The position numbers were made by a program, and so were the translations under genes. Below are positions 1-5,832 of a DNA stretch of 8,327 bases, in pieces; the stretch's first letter is position 1, and every line of letters starts with the position of its first letter. The DNA is from an uncultured Paracoccaceae bacterium (lineage in GTDB: Bacteria; Pseudomonadota; Alphaproteobacteria; Rhodobacterales; Rhodobacteraceae). Location of the stretch: contig CALEZJ010000068.1 in the NCBI GenBank assembly GCA_937927885.1, positions 1 to 8,327 on the forward strand, written 5' to 3'. The notes below the pieces were generated by a model that searched no databases, was not told the DNA's origin, and worked only from the letters and a program-made list of their open reading frames with translations.

Positions 1-967
1 GAGACACGGCCAGCGGGCTGTCGTTGATGCCGAAGGTGACCGAGATAGTCGGCGGGTCGATGGGCTGCGAGGGCAGGGCGGTATCGACCTCGAGCGCGCA
101 GAGGGTGTCGGCCACGGTCGCCTTCGTCATGCCCGCGATGGTGACGATGTCGCCGGCCTCGGCCGCGTCGATGGGCTGGATGGTCAGGCCGCGAAACGCC
201 TGGATCTTTGTCACGCGGAACTGTTCGATGCGCTCGCCTGCCCGATTCAGCGCCTTGATCGACGTGCCGACGGTCAACCGCCCGGCCTCGACCCGGCCCG
301 TCAGGATGCGGCCGATGAACGGGTCCGAGCCCAGCGTGGTCGCCAGCATGCGGAACGGCTTGTCGATATCGGCCAGTTGTTTGGGCGGTTCGACATGGCG
401 CATGACCATGTCAAAAAGGGCAGACATGTCCTTGCGCGGCCCGTCGAGGTCCGCATCCGCCCAGCCGTTGATGCCGCTGGCATAAAGCACCGGGAAATCG
501 AGTTGCTCGTCGCTGGCGCCGAGGTTGGCAAAGAGGTCGAAGACCTCGTTCAGCGCGCGGTCGGGTTCGGCGGCGGGCTTGTCGACCTTGTTCAGCACGA
601 CGATGGGTTTCAGCCCCAGCGCCAGAGCTTTCGAGGTGACGAATTTCGTCTGCGGCATCGGCCCTTCGGCGGCGTCGACCAGCAGGCAGACACCGTCCAC
701 CATGCTGAGGATGCGTTCCACCTCGCCACCGAAATCGGCGTGGCCGGGGGTGTCGACGATGTTGATGCGCGCGCCCTTCCATTCGACCGAGGTCGCCTTT
801 GCCAGGATGGTGATGCCTCGTTCGCGTTCCAGATCGTTGGAATCCATCGCCCGTTCGGTGACGGCCTGTCCGGCGCGGTAGCTGCCCGATTGCTTCAGAA
901 GTTCGTCCACCAGCGTCGTCTTGCCGTGGTCGACATGCGCGATGATCGCGATGTTGCGGATATCCAT
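1..967 (-). CDS. typA: GTP-binding protein TypA/BipA (N-terminal 322 residues; 3' end outside window)
   Basis: Translation-factor GTPase that binds the 70S ribosome/50S subunit and is linked in other bacteria to ribosome assembly, low-temperature growth and stress adaptation. Reading the minus strand from ATG at 967 gives 322 codons to the window edge, about half of the usual ~600 residues. G1 is AHVDHGKTT (residues 10-18), G2 lies in RERGITI (48-54), G3 is DTPGH (72-76), G4 is NKVD (126-129), and the G5-like loop is ASG (163-165). A beta-barrel domain II follows (about 205-290), then the start of domain III (about 302 on). MDSNDLE and [13 protein letters not shown] are typical of TypA rather than EF-G or LepA. 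The start is fixed by the conserved [18 protein letters not shown] beginning; only a weak GGGAAA precedes it. It is transcribed divergently from the small-protein array, across a 156-nt gap. Confidence 0.97.
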   Translation of the reverse strand, partial: MDIRNIAIIAHVDHGKTTLVDELLKQSGSYRAGQAVTERAMDSNDLERERGITILAKATSVEWKGARINIVDTPGHADFGGEVERILSMVDGVCLLVDAAEGPMPQTKFVTSKALALGLKPIVVLNKVDKPAAEPDRALNEVFDLFANLGASDEQLDFPVLYASGINGWADADLDGPRKDMSALFDMVMRHVEPPKQLADIDKPFRMLATTLGSDPFIGRILTGRVEAGRLTVGTSIKALNRAGERIEQFRVTKIQAFRGLTIQPIDAAEAGDIVTIAGMTKATVADTLCALEVDTALPSQPIDPPTISVTFGINDSPLAVS

Positions 968-1037
968 GATGCGTTTCCCGTGTGATTGGCGCGGCGATAG
1001 AGGAAAACGCGGCGATTGGCCAGTGGCGGCGGGGCCT

Positions 1038-1051
1038 GTTCCCTGCGGAAC
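1038..1051. repeat. Inverted repeat GTTCC-N4-GGAAC in the typA / small-protein divergent promoter region
   Basis: A perfect 5-bp inverted repeat with a 4-nt spacer lies in the middle of the 968-1123 intergenic region, about 70 nt from the ATG of typA on one side and 72 nt from the ATG of the first small gene on the other. The same arms and spacer length recur at 1332-1345 ahead of the second small gene. It could be an operator for a dimeric regulator or a small hairpin; which one is inference. I see no convincing -35/-10 pair for either direction in this gap. Confidence 0.4.
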
Positions 1052-1123
1052 CGCGCGCGAGAGGCGTTTCGGGCATGCTGGGGACATGATCGACCCCTGC
1101 AACGCCTCAACCGGAGTTCCGCC

Positions 1124-1309
1124 ATGGCCCCTCGCATCCTGATCGCGCTCGTCCTCGCCTCGACCCTGGCCGCGTCTGCGCCAGGTTTTGCACAGACCCG
1201 CGAGGTCTGCATCACCGAGACGGTCGGCACCGGCCCCGGTGCCTGGATCGTCTATCGCTGCCATACGTCCACCGGGCCGATCGGCCTGCCGCAGCGTCTG
1301 CGCCGCTGA
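1124..1309 (+). CDS. Small exported two-cysteine protein, array member 1 (61 aa)
   Basis: Unrecognised family. An Ala/Leu-rich signal peptide (residues 1-23, ending GFA before Gln24) is followed by a predicted mature chain of about 38 residues with Cys29 and Cys46 (C-x16-C). These are the only cysteines, so a single disulfide in the periplasm or outside is plausible. The tail after Cys46 is exactly 15 residues and ends GLPQRLRR, sharing P-x-G-L-P-x-R-L-x-R with members 2 and 4. The mature chain is net positive (5 Arg against 2 Glu). The start at 1124 has a GGAG (1113-1116) 7 nt upstream and puts the signal peptide at the N-terminus. An upstream in-frame ATG at 1016 would add 36 unlikely residues and is not used. 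Function is unknown; an exported structural or stress peptide, or a secreted cationic peptide, are only possibilities. Confidence 0.75.
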   Translation: MAPRILIALVLASTLAASAPGFAQTREVCITETVGTGPGAWIVYRCHTSTGPIGLPQRLRR

Positions 1310-1331
1310 CCGTGACGCCCGTTTGGCGGCT

Positions 1332-1345
1332 GTTCCCCCGGGAAC
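1332..1345. repeat. Second GTTCC-N4-GGAAC inverted repeat, between small genes 1 and 2
   Basis: GTTCC and GGAAC flank CCCG; the arms can be read as a 6-bp stem (GTTCCC/GGGAAC). It sits 22 nt after the stop of small gene 1 and 67 nt before the ATG of small gene 2. This nearly matches the 72-nt distance of the first copy from small gene 1, which suggests the upstream region was duplicated with the gene. No T-run follows, so it is not an obvious intrinsic terminator. An operator role is inference. Confidence 0.4.
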
Positions 1346-1412
1346 TGAACGCCGCCCCGGAACGCAGCAGGATGAGTTCATCGAAACCGCCCAACCAGAC
1401 CCGGAGATCGCC

Positions 1413-1580
1413 ATGACCCGCCTCGTCCTTCTCGCCCTTCTGATCGCCCTGCCGCCCGTGGCGCAGGCCCAGGCCCGGCAAGCCTGCCTGAGTGTGACCT
1501 CGACCGAAACCGGCTGGGGGTCACGCTATTGCGTCCCCGTCGACCGACCGCGCGGCCTGCCTGCGCGGTTGCACCGCTGA
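1413..1580 (+). CDS. Small exported two-cysteine protein, array member 2 (55 aa)
   Basis: Unrecognised family, the shortest member. The signal peptide (MTRLVLLALLIALPPVAQA, cleavage about residue 19) leaves a ~36-residue mature chain with Cys25 and Cys40 (C-x14-C). Cys40 is again exactly 15 residues from the C-terminus, and the tail reads DRPRGLPARLHR, very close to DRPRDLPTRLRR of member 4. The predicted mature charge is positive (6 Arg against 1 Glu and 1 Asp). The ATG at 1413 has GGAG at 1403-1406, 6 nt upstream. A much longer in-frame reading from 1188 only overlaps member 1 in another frame and is rejected. The 103-nt gap to member 1 carries the second GTTCC-N4-GGAAC repeat, so this gene may have its own promoter. 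Members 3 and 4 follow at 44 and 22 nt. Function unknown. Confidence 0.75.
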   Translation: MTRLVLLALLIALPPVAQAQARQACLSVTSTETGWGSRYCVPVDRPRGLPARLHR

Positions 1581-1624
1581 TCCCCCGACCTCCCCCCCAA
1601 AACCCGAACCCACAGGAGATTGCC

Positions 1625-1819
1625 ATGACCCGTTCCCTGATCCTGATCGCCCTGATCCTGCCGCTGGCTGCCCCGGCCTTTGCCCACCACGGCCCGCAGG
1701 TTCACACCATGGTTGCCTCGTTCGACGAAGTGCAGGATCTGCGCTTTTGCCGCCCCGGCGAGGTGCCCGGTCGCCCCGGTCAATGCCTGGTGCGCGGCCG
1801 CACCGGCCTGCTGCGCTGA
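1625..1819 (+). CDS. Small exported two-cysteine protein, divergent array member 3 (64 aa)
   Basis: It starts with MTR like member 2 and has a clear signal peptide (residues 1-20, APAFA before His21), giving a ~44-residue mature chain. There are two cysteines, Cys42 and Cys54 (C-x11-C). It differs from its neighbours. The mature N-terminus has three histidines (HHGPQVH), the segment between the cysteines is Pro/Gly/Arg-rich, and the tail after Cys54 is only 10 residues and ends GRTGLLR, without the LPxRL motif. It may be a diverged paralogue or an unrelated small exported protein. The ATG at 1625 has a strong AGGAGA (1614-1619) 5 nt upstream. It lies 44 nt after member 2 and 22 nt before member 4, so co-transcription is likely. 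Function unknown. Confidence 0.68.
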   Translation: MTRSLILIALILPLAAPAFAHHGPQVHTMVASFDEVQDLRFCRPGEVPGRPGQCLVRGRTGLLR

Positions 1820-1841
1820 TTTCCGGAAAAGGAGAACGAGG

Positions 1842-2054
1842 ATGTGTGCCCTCACCCGGATGTCCCTGCTGGCCGGGATGGTCGTTGCCCTGGCGATCCC
1901 CGCCGCAGCCCTTGCACAAAGCGCCGGTCGCCAGCTTTGCATGCATGTGGTCACCGACCGGACGGTCGGTGACGTGCTGAACTCGACCACCACGGTCACT
2001 TATTGCACCTATATCGACCGACCGCGCGACCTGCCGACCCGCCTGCGACGCTGA
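1842..2054 (+). CDS. Small exported two-cysteine protein, array member 4 (70 aa)
   Basis: The longest member of the array. The signal peptide occupies residues 1-25 (AAALA before Gln26). Cys33 and Cys55 (C-x21-C) are the only cysteines of the mature chain; Cys2 lies in the signal peptide. The tail after Cys55 is exactly 15 residues, ending DRPRDLPTRLRR, nearly the tail of member 2. A 15-nt stretch (1540-1554 and 2014-2028, TCGACCGACCGCGCG) is identical in the two genes. The loop between the cysteines is rich in Thr and Val, compatible with a small beta-hairpin fold. The ATG at 1842 is preceded by AGGAG (1830-1834) 7 nt upstream, and the 22-nt gap to member 3 contains the perfect 10-bp palindrome TTTCCGGAAA (1820-1829). 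A GC-rich hairpin lies 28 nt after the stop. Function unknown. Confidence 0.76.
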   Translation: MCALTRMSLLAGMVVALAIPAAALAQSAGRQLCMHVVTDRTVGDVLNSTTTVTYCTYIDRPRDLPTRLRR

Positions 2055-2081
2055 CCTCGACTGTGCGGCGGACTTGACCAC

Positions 2082-2109
2082 GGGCCCCGGCCAGAGCAGG
2101 CTGGGGCCT
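2082..2109 (+). terminator. GC-rich hairpin after the small-protein array (possible terminator)
   Basis: GGCCCCGGCC (2083-2092) pairs with GGCTGGGGCC (2099-2108) through ten base pairs including one G-U, with loop AGAGCA; a further G-U can form at 2082/2109. It stands between array member 4 and the reductase gene. No U-tract follows, so it would be a poor intrinsic terminator on its own. It may attenuate read-through or protect the 3' end of the array mRNA. Confidence 0.4.
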
Positions 2110-2141
2110 GGATGCATTCCTGCCGCTTTCCGGGGTCCGTC

Positions 2142-2696
2142 ATGCTGCCGCAAGCCCATGTGTTCATAGCCACCTCGCTCGATGGCTATATCGCCGATGC
2201 CCAGGGCGGGATCGGCTGGCTGACCGGTCTGCCCGCGCTCGAGGGCGAGGACCATGGCTACGGCGCCTTCATGGCCGGGATCGACGCGGTGGTCATGGGA
2301 TCGGGCAGTTTCCGGTCGGTGTCGGGGTTTTCCGAATGGCCCTATGCCGTGCCGGTCACGGTGATGTCGCGGCATCTGCGCGCGGGCGATATCCCCGAGG
2401 CGCTGCGGGGCAAGGTAAGCGTCAGCGGTGCCACGCCGCTGCATCTGATGGAGTCGCTGGGTGCGCAAGGCGTGCGGCGGGTCTATGTCGACGGGGGGCA
2501 GGTGGTGTCGAGTTTCCTGCGCGCCGGTCTGGTGCAACGGATTGTCCTGACCCGGGTCCCGGTGCTGCTGGGTCAGGGGCTGGCGCTGTTTCACGACACC
2601 GGCCCGCAGCGCCTGACCCATCTGGAGACCAGGGTCTGGGCGCATGGGTTCGTGCAGAGTGTCTACGCCGTCGAAGGGGCTGCGCTGACGGGTTAG
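2142..2696 (+). CDS. Dihydrofolate reductase family protein (RibD C-terminal-like domain, 184 aa)
   Basis: A single-domain reductase of the RibD_C/YwjB/YyaP group, cytoplasmic and expected to bind NADPH. The physiological substrate of these stand-alone proteins is generally unknown, so no specific reaction is claimed. Visible family features are an N-terminal beta strand with VFIATSLDGYIAD (residues 7-19), GIGWL (23-27), a central VVMGSGSFRSV segment (50-60), and a C-terminal VYVDGGQVVSSFLRAGL (114-130) followed by the pterin-reductase-like RIVLTRVPVLLGQGLALF (133-150). Length fits one domain; there is no deaminase domain, so it is not full RibD. I place the start at ATG 2142, directly before the conserved strand. 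The ATG at 2112 would add ten residues and lies just after the hairpin stem. Neither has a strong Shine-Dalgarno sequence (CGGGG before 2142). Confidence 0.88.
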   Translation: MLPQAHVFIATSLDGYIADAQGGIGWLTGLPALEGEDHGYGAFMAGIDAVVMGSGSFRSVSGFSEWPYAVPVTVMSRHLRAGDIPEALRGKVSVSGATPLHLMESLGAQGVRRVYVDGGQVVSSFLRAGLVQRIVLTRVPVLLGQGLALFHDTGPQRLTHLETRVWAHGFVQSVYAVEGAALTG

Positions 2697-2721
2697 GTGG
2701 CCGGAGTGGGGGTGTGGTGAA

Positions 2722-2831
2722 ATGTATACCATTGCACACAATCCACTTGACGCAGCGACGCATTTGCGCGACAGAGCGGGCGCAGCGGGGCATCAGCCCC
2801 CCGGAGTCGCCCGGTGAATGCCTGCCGGGTG
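2722..2831 (+). promoter_or_regulatory. Leader region of icd: AT-rich patch followed by two short hairpins
   Basis: The 178-nt gap before icd contains a locally AT-rich stretch, unusual here, with the palindrome GTATAC (2724-2729) and the inverted repeat ATTG-N4-CAAT (2731-2742). TTGACG follows at 2747-2752, but no good -10 box is visible at 16-18 nt. Downstream are GGGGC/GCCCC (2787-2791 / 2796-2800, loop ATCA) and CGCCCGG/CCGGGTG (2808-2814 / 2825-2831, one G-U). The likely reading is promoter/operator plus structured 5' leader of icd; no known riboswitch is recognised. A 31-codon ORF (2722-2817) lies inside the stretch without a clear ribosome-binding site. Confidence 0.35.
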
Positions 2832-2874
2832 GCGGTTTGGTCCAGACGCATAGCCCTGACGGAGTGCCCGAGCG

Positions 2875-5070
2875 ATGAGCGACATGCCCGATATCATCTA
2901 TACCAAGGTTGACGAAGCCCCCGAACTGGCGCGTGCCTCTCTGGAGCCGATCATCCGCGCCTTTGCCGGGGCGGCGGGGATCAGCGTGGAAACCCGCGAC
3001 ATTTCCGTGGCGGGCCGCATTCTGGCGGTGTTCCCCGATGTTCTGACCGAGGCGCAGCGGGTCAGCGACGATCTGGCCTGGCTGGGCAAGCTGGTCACCA
3101 CGCCCGCGGCCAATGTCATCAAGCTGCCGAACATCTCGGCCTCGCAGCCGCAGTTGAACGCGGCGATCAAGGAACTGCAATCCAAGGGCTATGCGGTGCC
3201 GGATTATCCGGAAAAGCCGGCCAACGACGCCGAAAAGGCGATCAAGGCGCGCTATGACGCGGTCAAGGGCAGCGCCGTGAACCCGGTCCTGCGCGAGGGC
3301 AACAGCGACCGGCGCGCCGCCAAGGCGGTCAAGTCCTATGCCCAGTCGCATCCCCATTCGATGGGTGCCTGGTCGGCAGAGTCGAAGACCCGCGTCGCCT
3401 CGATGCCGGGCAACGATTTCTTTGCCAATGAAAAGGCCGCCACCATCACCGCCGCGCAAGCGGGCGGGGCCAAGATCACCTTTACCCCGGCGGGCGGCGC
3501 CGAAGTCGTGCTGAAAGACGGGCTGAAATATGCCGAGGGCACGGTGGTTGACGCTACTTTCCTGTCAGCCAAGGCCCTGCGCGCCTTCATTCGCGAGCAA
3601 CTGGCGACGATCGAGCCCGGCGTGCTGTTCTCGGCGCACCTCAAGGCGACGATGATGAAGGTGTCGGACCCGATCCTGTTCGGGCATTTCGTCAGCGTCT
3701 ACCTGGAGGATTTCATTGCCGCGCATGGGGCAGATCTGACGGCGCTGGGCTGGAACCCGAATTCGGGTCTGGGCGATCTGGAAAAGCGCATTGCCGGGAG
3801 TGCGACGCTGGAGGCCGCCTACAAGGCCGCGATGGCGGCGCGTCCGGCGATGTACATGGTGAACTCGGACAAGGGGATCACCAACCTGCATGTCTCGTCG
3901 GATGTCATCATCGACGCCTCGATGCCCGCCGTGATCCGCGCGGGCGGCAAGGGTTGGGGCCCGGATGGCAAGGAAGCGGATGTGCTGTGCTGCATCCCGG
4001 ACAATTCCTATGCCTGCGTCTATGACGAGACGGTGAAATACTTCAAGGAAACCGGCACGTTGAACGTCACCACCTGTGGCGCGGTGTCGAACGTCGGCCT
4101 GATGGCGCAGGCCGCCGAGGAATACGGCAGCCACGGCACGACCTTCGAGTTGCCCGCCGATGGCGTGGTGCGCATCGTGCTGGCCTCGGGCGAGGTGCTG
4201 CACGAGCATGCGGTGGAAAAGGGCGACATCTGGCGCTCGGCCACGGCGAAAAAGGCGCCGATCCTCGACTGGATCCAGCTTGGCATCGCGCGCTTCAAGG
4301 CGACCGGGGCAGGGGCCTTTTGGCTCGATGCCAACCGCGCCCATGACCGCGAACTGATCGCCTATGTGAAGCCTGCGCTGGCCGCGGCGGGGGTGGAGAT
4401 CCCGATCCTCGATCCCCGCGCCGCGACGCGCTACAGTTTCGAAACCATGCGCGCGGGCAAGGATTGCGTCACCATCACCGGCAACGTGCTGCGAGACTAT
4501 CTGACCGACCTGTTCCCGATCCTGGAACTGGGCACCTCGGCCAAGATGCTGTCGATCGTCAAGTTGATGAACGGCGGCGGCATGTTCGAAACCGGTGCCG
4601 GCGGCACCGCGCCCAAGCATGTCCAGCAGGTGCAGGAAGAAAACCACCTGCGTTGGGACAGCCTGGGCGAGTTCTGCGCACTGGGGGAATCGTTCAACTT
4701 CCTCGCCGAAGCCAAGGGCAAGCCGCAGGCCGCCGTGCTGGGCGCGGCGGTGGATGCGGCGGTGCAGGGGGTTCTGGACAACAACCGCTCGCCGCGGGGC
4801 CGGGTGGGGCAGGACGACAACCGCACCTCGCATTACTGGTTCGCGCGCTACTGGGCCGAGGCCCTGGCGGCGCAGACCACCGATGCCGCGCTGGCCGCGC
4901 ATTTCGCGCCCATCGCCAAGGCTTTGGCGGATGGCGAGGCGGCGATTCTGGCGGAACTGCACGGGGCCGAGGGCGTTCCGGCCGATCTGGGTGGCTACTA
5001 CCACCTCGACCCGGTCAAGCTGGCGGCGGTCATGCGCCCCTCGGGCACGCTGAACGCGATCATCGGCTGA
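2875..5070 (+). CDS. icd: Isocitrate dehydrogenase, NADP-dependent, monomeric type (731 aa)
   Basis: Oxidative decarboxylation of isocitrate to 2-oxoglutarate with NADP+ in the cytoplasmic TCA cycle, a major NADPH and 2-oxoglutarate source. At 731 residues it matches the monomeric (~740 aa, ~80 kDa) class, unrelated in length to the ~420-aa dimeric Icd. Residues corresponding to the isocitrate and metal ligands reported for the Azotobacter vinelandii enzyme (compared from memory) are present: Ser133, Asn136, Arg140 and Arg146 in [15 protein letters not shown]; Lys257 in HLKATMMK; Asp347; Tyr417; and Arg540, Asp541 and Asp545 in [10 protein letters not shown]. His582 and Arg593 fit NADP-binding positions. 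It therefore appears intact and active. The start ATG at 2875 has GGAG (2861-2864) 10 nt upstream; Met4 is less well placed. A strong hairpin follows the stop, so it is probably monocistronic. Confidence 0.97.
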   Translation: MSDMPDIIYTKVDEAPELARASLEPIIRAFAGAAGISVETRDISVAGRILAVFPDVLTEAQRVSDDLAWLGKLVTTPAANVIKLPNISASQPQLNAAIKELQSKGYAVPDYPEKPANDAEKAIKARYDAVKGSAVNPVLREGNSDRRAAKAVKSYAQSHPHSMGAWSAESKTRVASMPGNDFFANEKAATITAAQAGGAKITFTPAGGAEVVLKDGLKYAEGTVVDATFLSAKALRAFIREQLATIEPGVLFSAHLKATMMKVSDPILFGHFVSVYLEDFIAAHGADLTALGWNPNSGLGDLEKRIAGSATLEAAYKAAMAARPAMYMVNSDKGITNLHVSSDVIIDASMPAVIRAGGKGWGPDGKEADVLCCIPDNSYACVYDETVKYFKETGTLNVTTCGAVSNVGLMAQAAEEYGSHGTTFELPADGVVRIVLASGEVLHEHAVEKGDIWRSATAKKAPILDWIQLGIARFKATGAGAFWLDANRAHDRELIAYVKPALAAAGVEIPILDPRAATRYSFETMRAGKDCVTITGNVLRDYLTDLFPILELGTSAKMLSIVKLMNGGGMFETGAGGTAPKHVQQVQEENHLRWDSLGEFCALGESFNFLAEAKGKPQAAVLGAAVDAAVQGVLDNNRSPRGRVGQDDNRTSHYWFARYWAEALAAQTTDAALAAHFAPIAKALADGEAAILAELHGAEGVPADLGGYYHLDPVKLAAVMRPSGTLNAIIG

Positions 5071-5094
5071 CGGCAGCCGGACCCGACGAAAGGG

Positions 5095-5120
5095 GGGGCG
5101 GTCCGCCGGGCCGCCCCTTT
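5095..5120 (+). terminator. Intrinsic terminator after icd
   Basis: GGGGCGG (5095-5101) pairs perfectly with CCGCCCC (5111-5117) around a 9-nt loop. TTT (5118-5120) follows and AAA (5089-5091) precedes the G-run. It begins 24 nt after the icd stop. The T-tract is short, but position and stem stability support termination of the icd transcript just before the FNR-type box of the next unit. Confidence 0.7.
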
Positions 5121-5128
5121 GCCTTGGC

Positions 5129-5142
5129 TTGACGTCGATCAA
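5129..5142 (+). promoter_or_regulatory. FNR/FnrL-type binding site upstream of the exported protein/esterase pair
   Basis: TTGACGTCGATCAA is a perfect match to TTGA-N6-TCAA, the core recognised by FNR-family regulators (FnrL/FnrP, and related Nnr/Dnr proteins) in Rhodobacter and Paracoccus. Its right half-site has the preferred ATCAA. The centre is about 62 nt before the ATG at 5198. If it acts as a class II site centred at -41.5, transcription would start near 5177, leaving a leader of about 20 nt. No good -10 box is obvious, and TTGACG could also serve as a -35 element. The sequence match is seen; control by oxygen or nitric oxide is inference. Confidence 0.6.
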
Positions 5143-5171
5143 GGACAATCGATCCGCGATCCTGCCACCCT

Positions 5172-5196
5172 GCGAGGTGGGGCAGCGAGGTGGGGC
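5172..5196 (+). repeat. Tandem 12-nt direct repeat spanning the ribosome-binding site
   Basis: GCGAGGTGGGGC occurs twice (5172-5183 and 5185-5196) separated by a single A, a 13-nt period. The second copy supplies the GAGG (5187-5190) that lies 7 nt before the ATG at 5198. The first copy is a spare Shine-Dalgarno sequence 13 nt further upstream. It looks like a small slippage or duplication event. Confidence 0.8.
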
Positions 5197-5197
5197 G

Positions 5198-5788
5198 ATG
5201 TGGCGGATTGTCGGGGCGGTAGTGGGGTTTCTGGCGCTGGCGGGCTCCGCGGGGGCGCAGGCAAGGCTGGTCCTCAACTGGGGACAGGCCCATCTGCCGC
5301 CAGGGGACTGGCAGGTCCGGATGCTGCCGGATGGCGCGCAGGCCGAGCGGGTTCTGGGCCCGACTCAGCGCCTAAGCGCGACGATGAGGCTGGAGCCCGG
5401 GCCCGGGCAGGTCGGCGAGCCGGTGGAACAGCGGCTGGAGCGGCGGGTCGAGGCCCTGCGCCAGTCGCTGATGGCGCTGCGCAAGGGGTTGATCTATTTC
5501 GAGGCTTTCCCGATGACCTCGACCCCGCGGCCCTGCCATTTTGTCCAGAGCATCGTCACCGAGGTGCCGCCCTATGCCGTTCCGGGCGACTGGTGGAGCG
5601 ACTATGCACTGCACATGATCTGTGCCCTGCCGGGTGAGGCAGGGCTGGCGGTGATGGGATTTGCCGAGCGGCTGGGCACGCGTGACACCGATTACCGCGA
5701 CCGCAACGCCGAGGGCGAGGATTTCTTTGCCTCGCTGGTGGTGGGTCCGTCGGCGGGTTCGGGACCCGAGGTGGCAAAGCGCCCTTGA
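5198..5788 (+). CDS. Exported protein of unknown function (196 aa)
   Basis: I do not recognise the family. A signal peptide is clear: MWR, a hydrophobic stretch to about residue 17, then a likely cleavage after GSAGA at residue 20 or after Ala22. The mature chain has exactly two cysteines, Cys113 (RPCHF) and Cys142 (MICAL), which could form a disulfide in the periplasm. A charged, helical-looking segment (about 74-97, EQRLERRVEALRQ) precedes a beta-like aromatic region (GLIYFEAFPM, DWWSDYAL). The C-terminal end is Gly/Ser/Pro-rich and likely disordered. The ATG at 5198 is chosen over an upstream in-frame ATG at 5129 because it starts the signal peptide and has GAGG 7 nt upstream; the longer reading would overlap the FNR-type box. 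The esterase gene follows after 44 nt, so a two-gene operon is likely. Confidence 0.8.
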   Translation: MWRIVGAVVGFLALAGSAGAQARLVLNWGQAHLPPGDWQVRMLPDGAQAERVLGPTQRLSATMRLEPGPGQVGEPVEQRLERRVEALRQSLMALRKGLIYFEAFPMTSTPRPCHFVQSIVTEVPPYAVPGDWWSDYALHMICALPGEAGLAVMGFAERLGTRDTDYRDRNAEGEDFFASLVVGPSAGSGPEVAKRP

Positions 5789-5832
5789 ACCGGCGTCCGG
5801 ACCGTGCCCAAGTGGGGAAAACGGGGGGCTGC

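Noticed and set aside
1038..1051. LexA (SOS) box
   Set aside because: Alphaproteobacterial LexA sites are direct repeats GTTC-N7-GTTC; here the second half is inverted (GGAAC), so it does not fit.
1047..1068. EcfG-type general-stress promoter (GGAAC ... CGTT) before small gene 1
   Set aside because: GGAAC at 1047-1051 and CGTT at 1065-1068 are only 13 nt apart, too short for the usual ~16-17 nt spacing. GGAAC is better explained as one arm of the inverted repeat.
411..1076. 221-codon minus-strand ORF overlapping typA
   Set aside because: It is the typA strand in the wrong frame; the correct frame gives an unambiguous TypA sequence from 967.
1521..2741. 406-codon minus-strand ORF across the small-gene array and the reductase
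   Set aside because: Low-complexity Arg/Gly/Pro/His-rich translation with no domain, and it crosses several intergenic hairpins. The plus-strand genes have RBSs, signal peptides and a known reductase family.
2722..2817. 31-codon ORF annotated as a gene
   Set aside because: No clear Shine-Dalgarno sequence, no recognisable product, and it overlaps the presumed icd promoter. Kept only as a possibility in the leader finding.
4511..4538. GTTCC...GGAAC inverted repeat inside icd
   Set aside because: The spacer is 7 nt rather than 4 and it lies in a conserved coding stretch (FPILELG), so it is a chance match to the upstream repeats.
3565..5277. 570-codon minus-strand ORF opposite icd
   Set aside because: Arg/Gly/His-rich antisense shadow of the icd reading frame, with no recognisable domain. 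The plus strand has a complete enzyme with all expected active-site residues.
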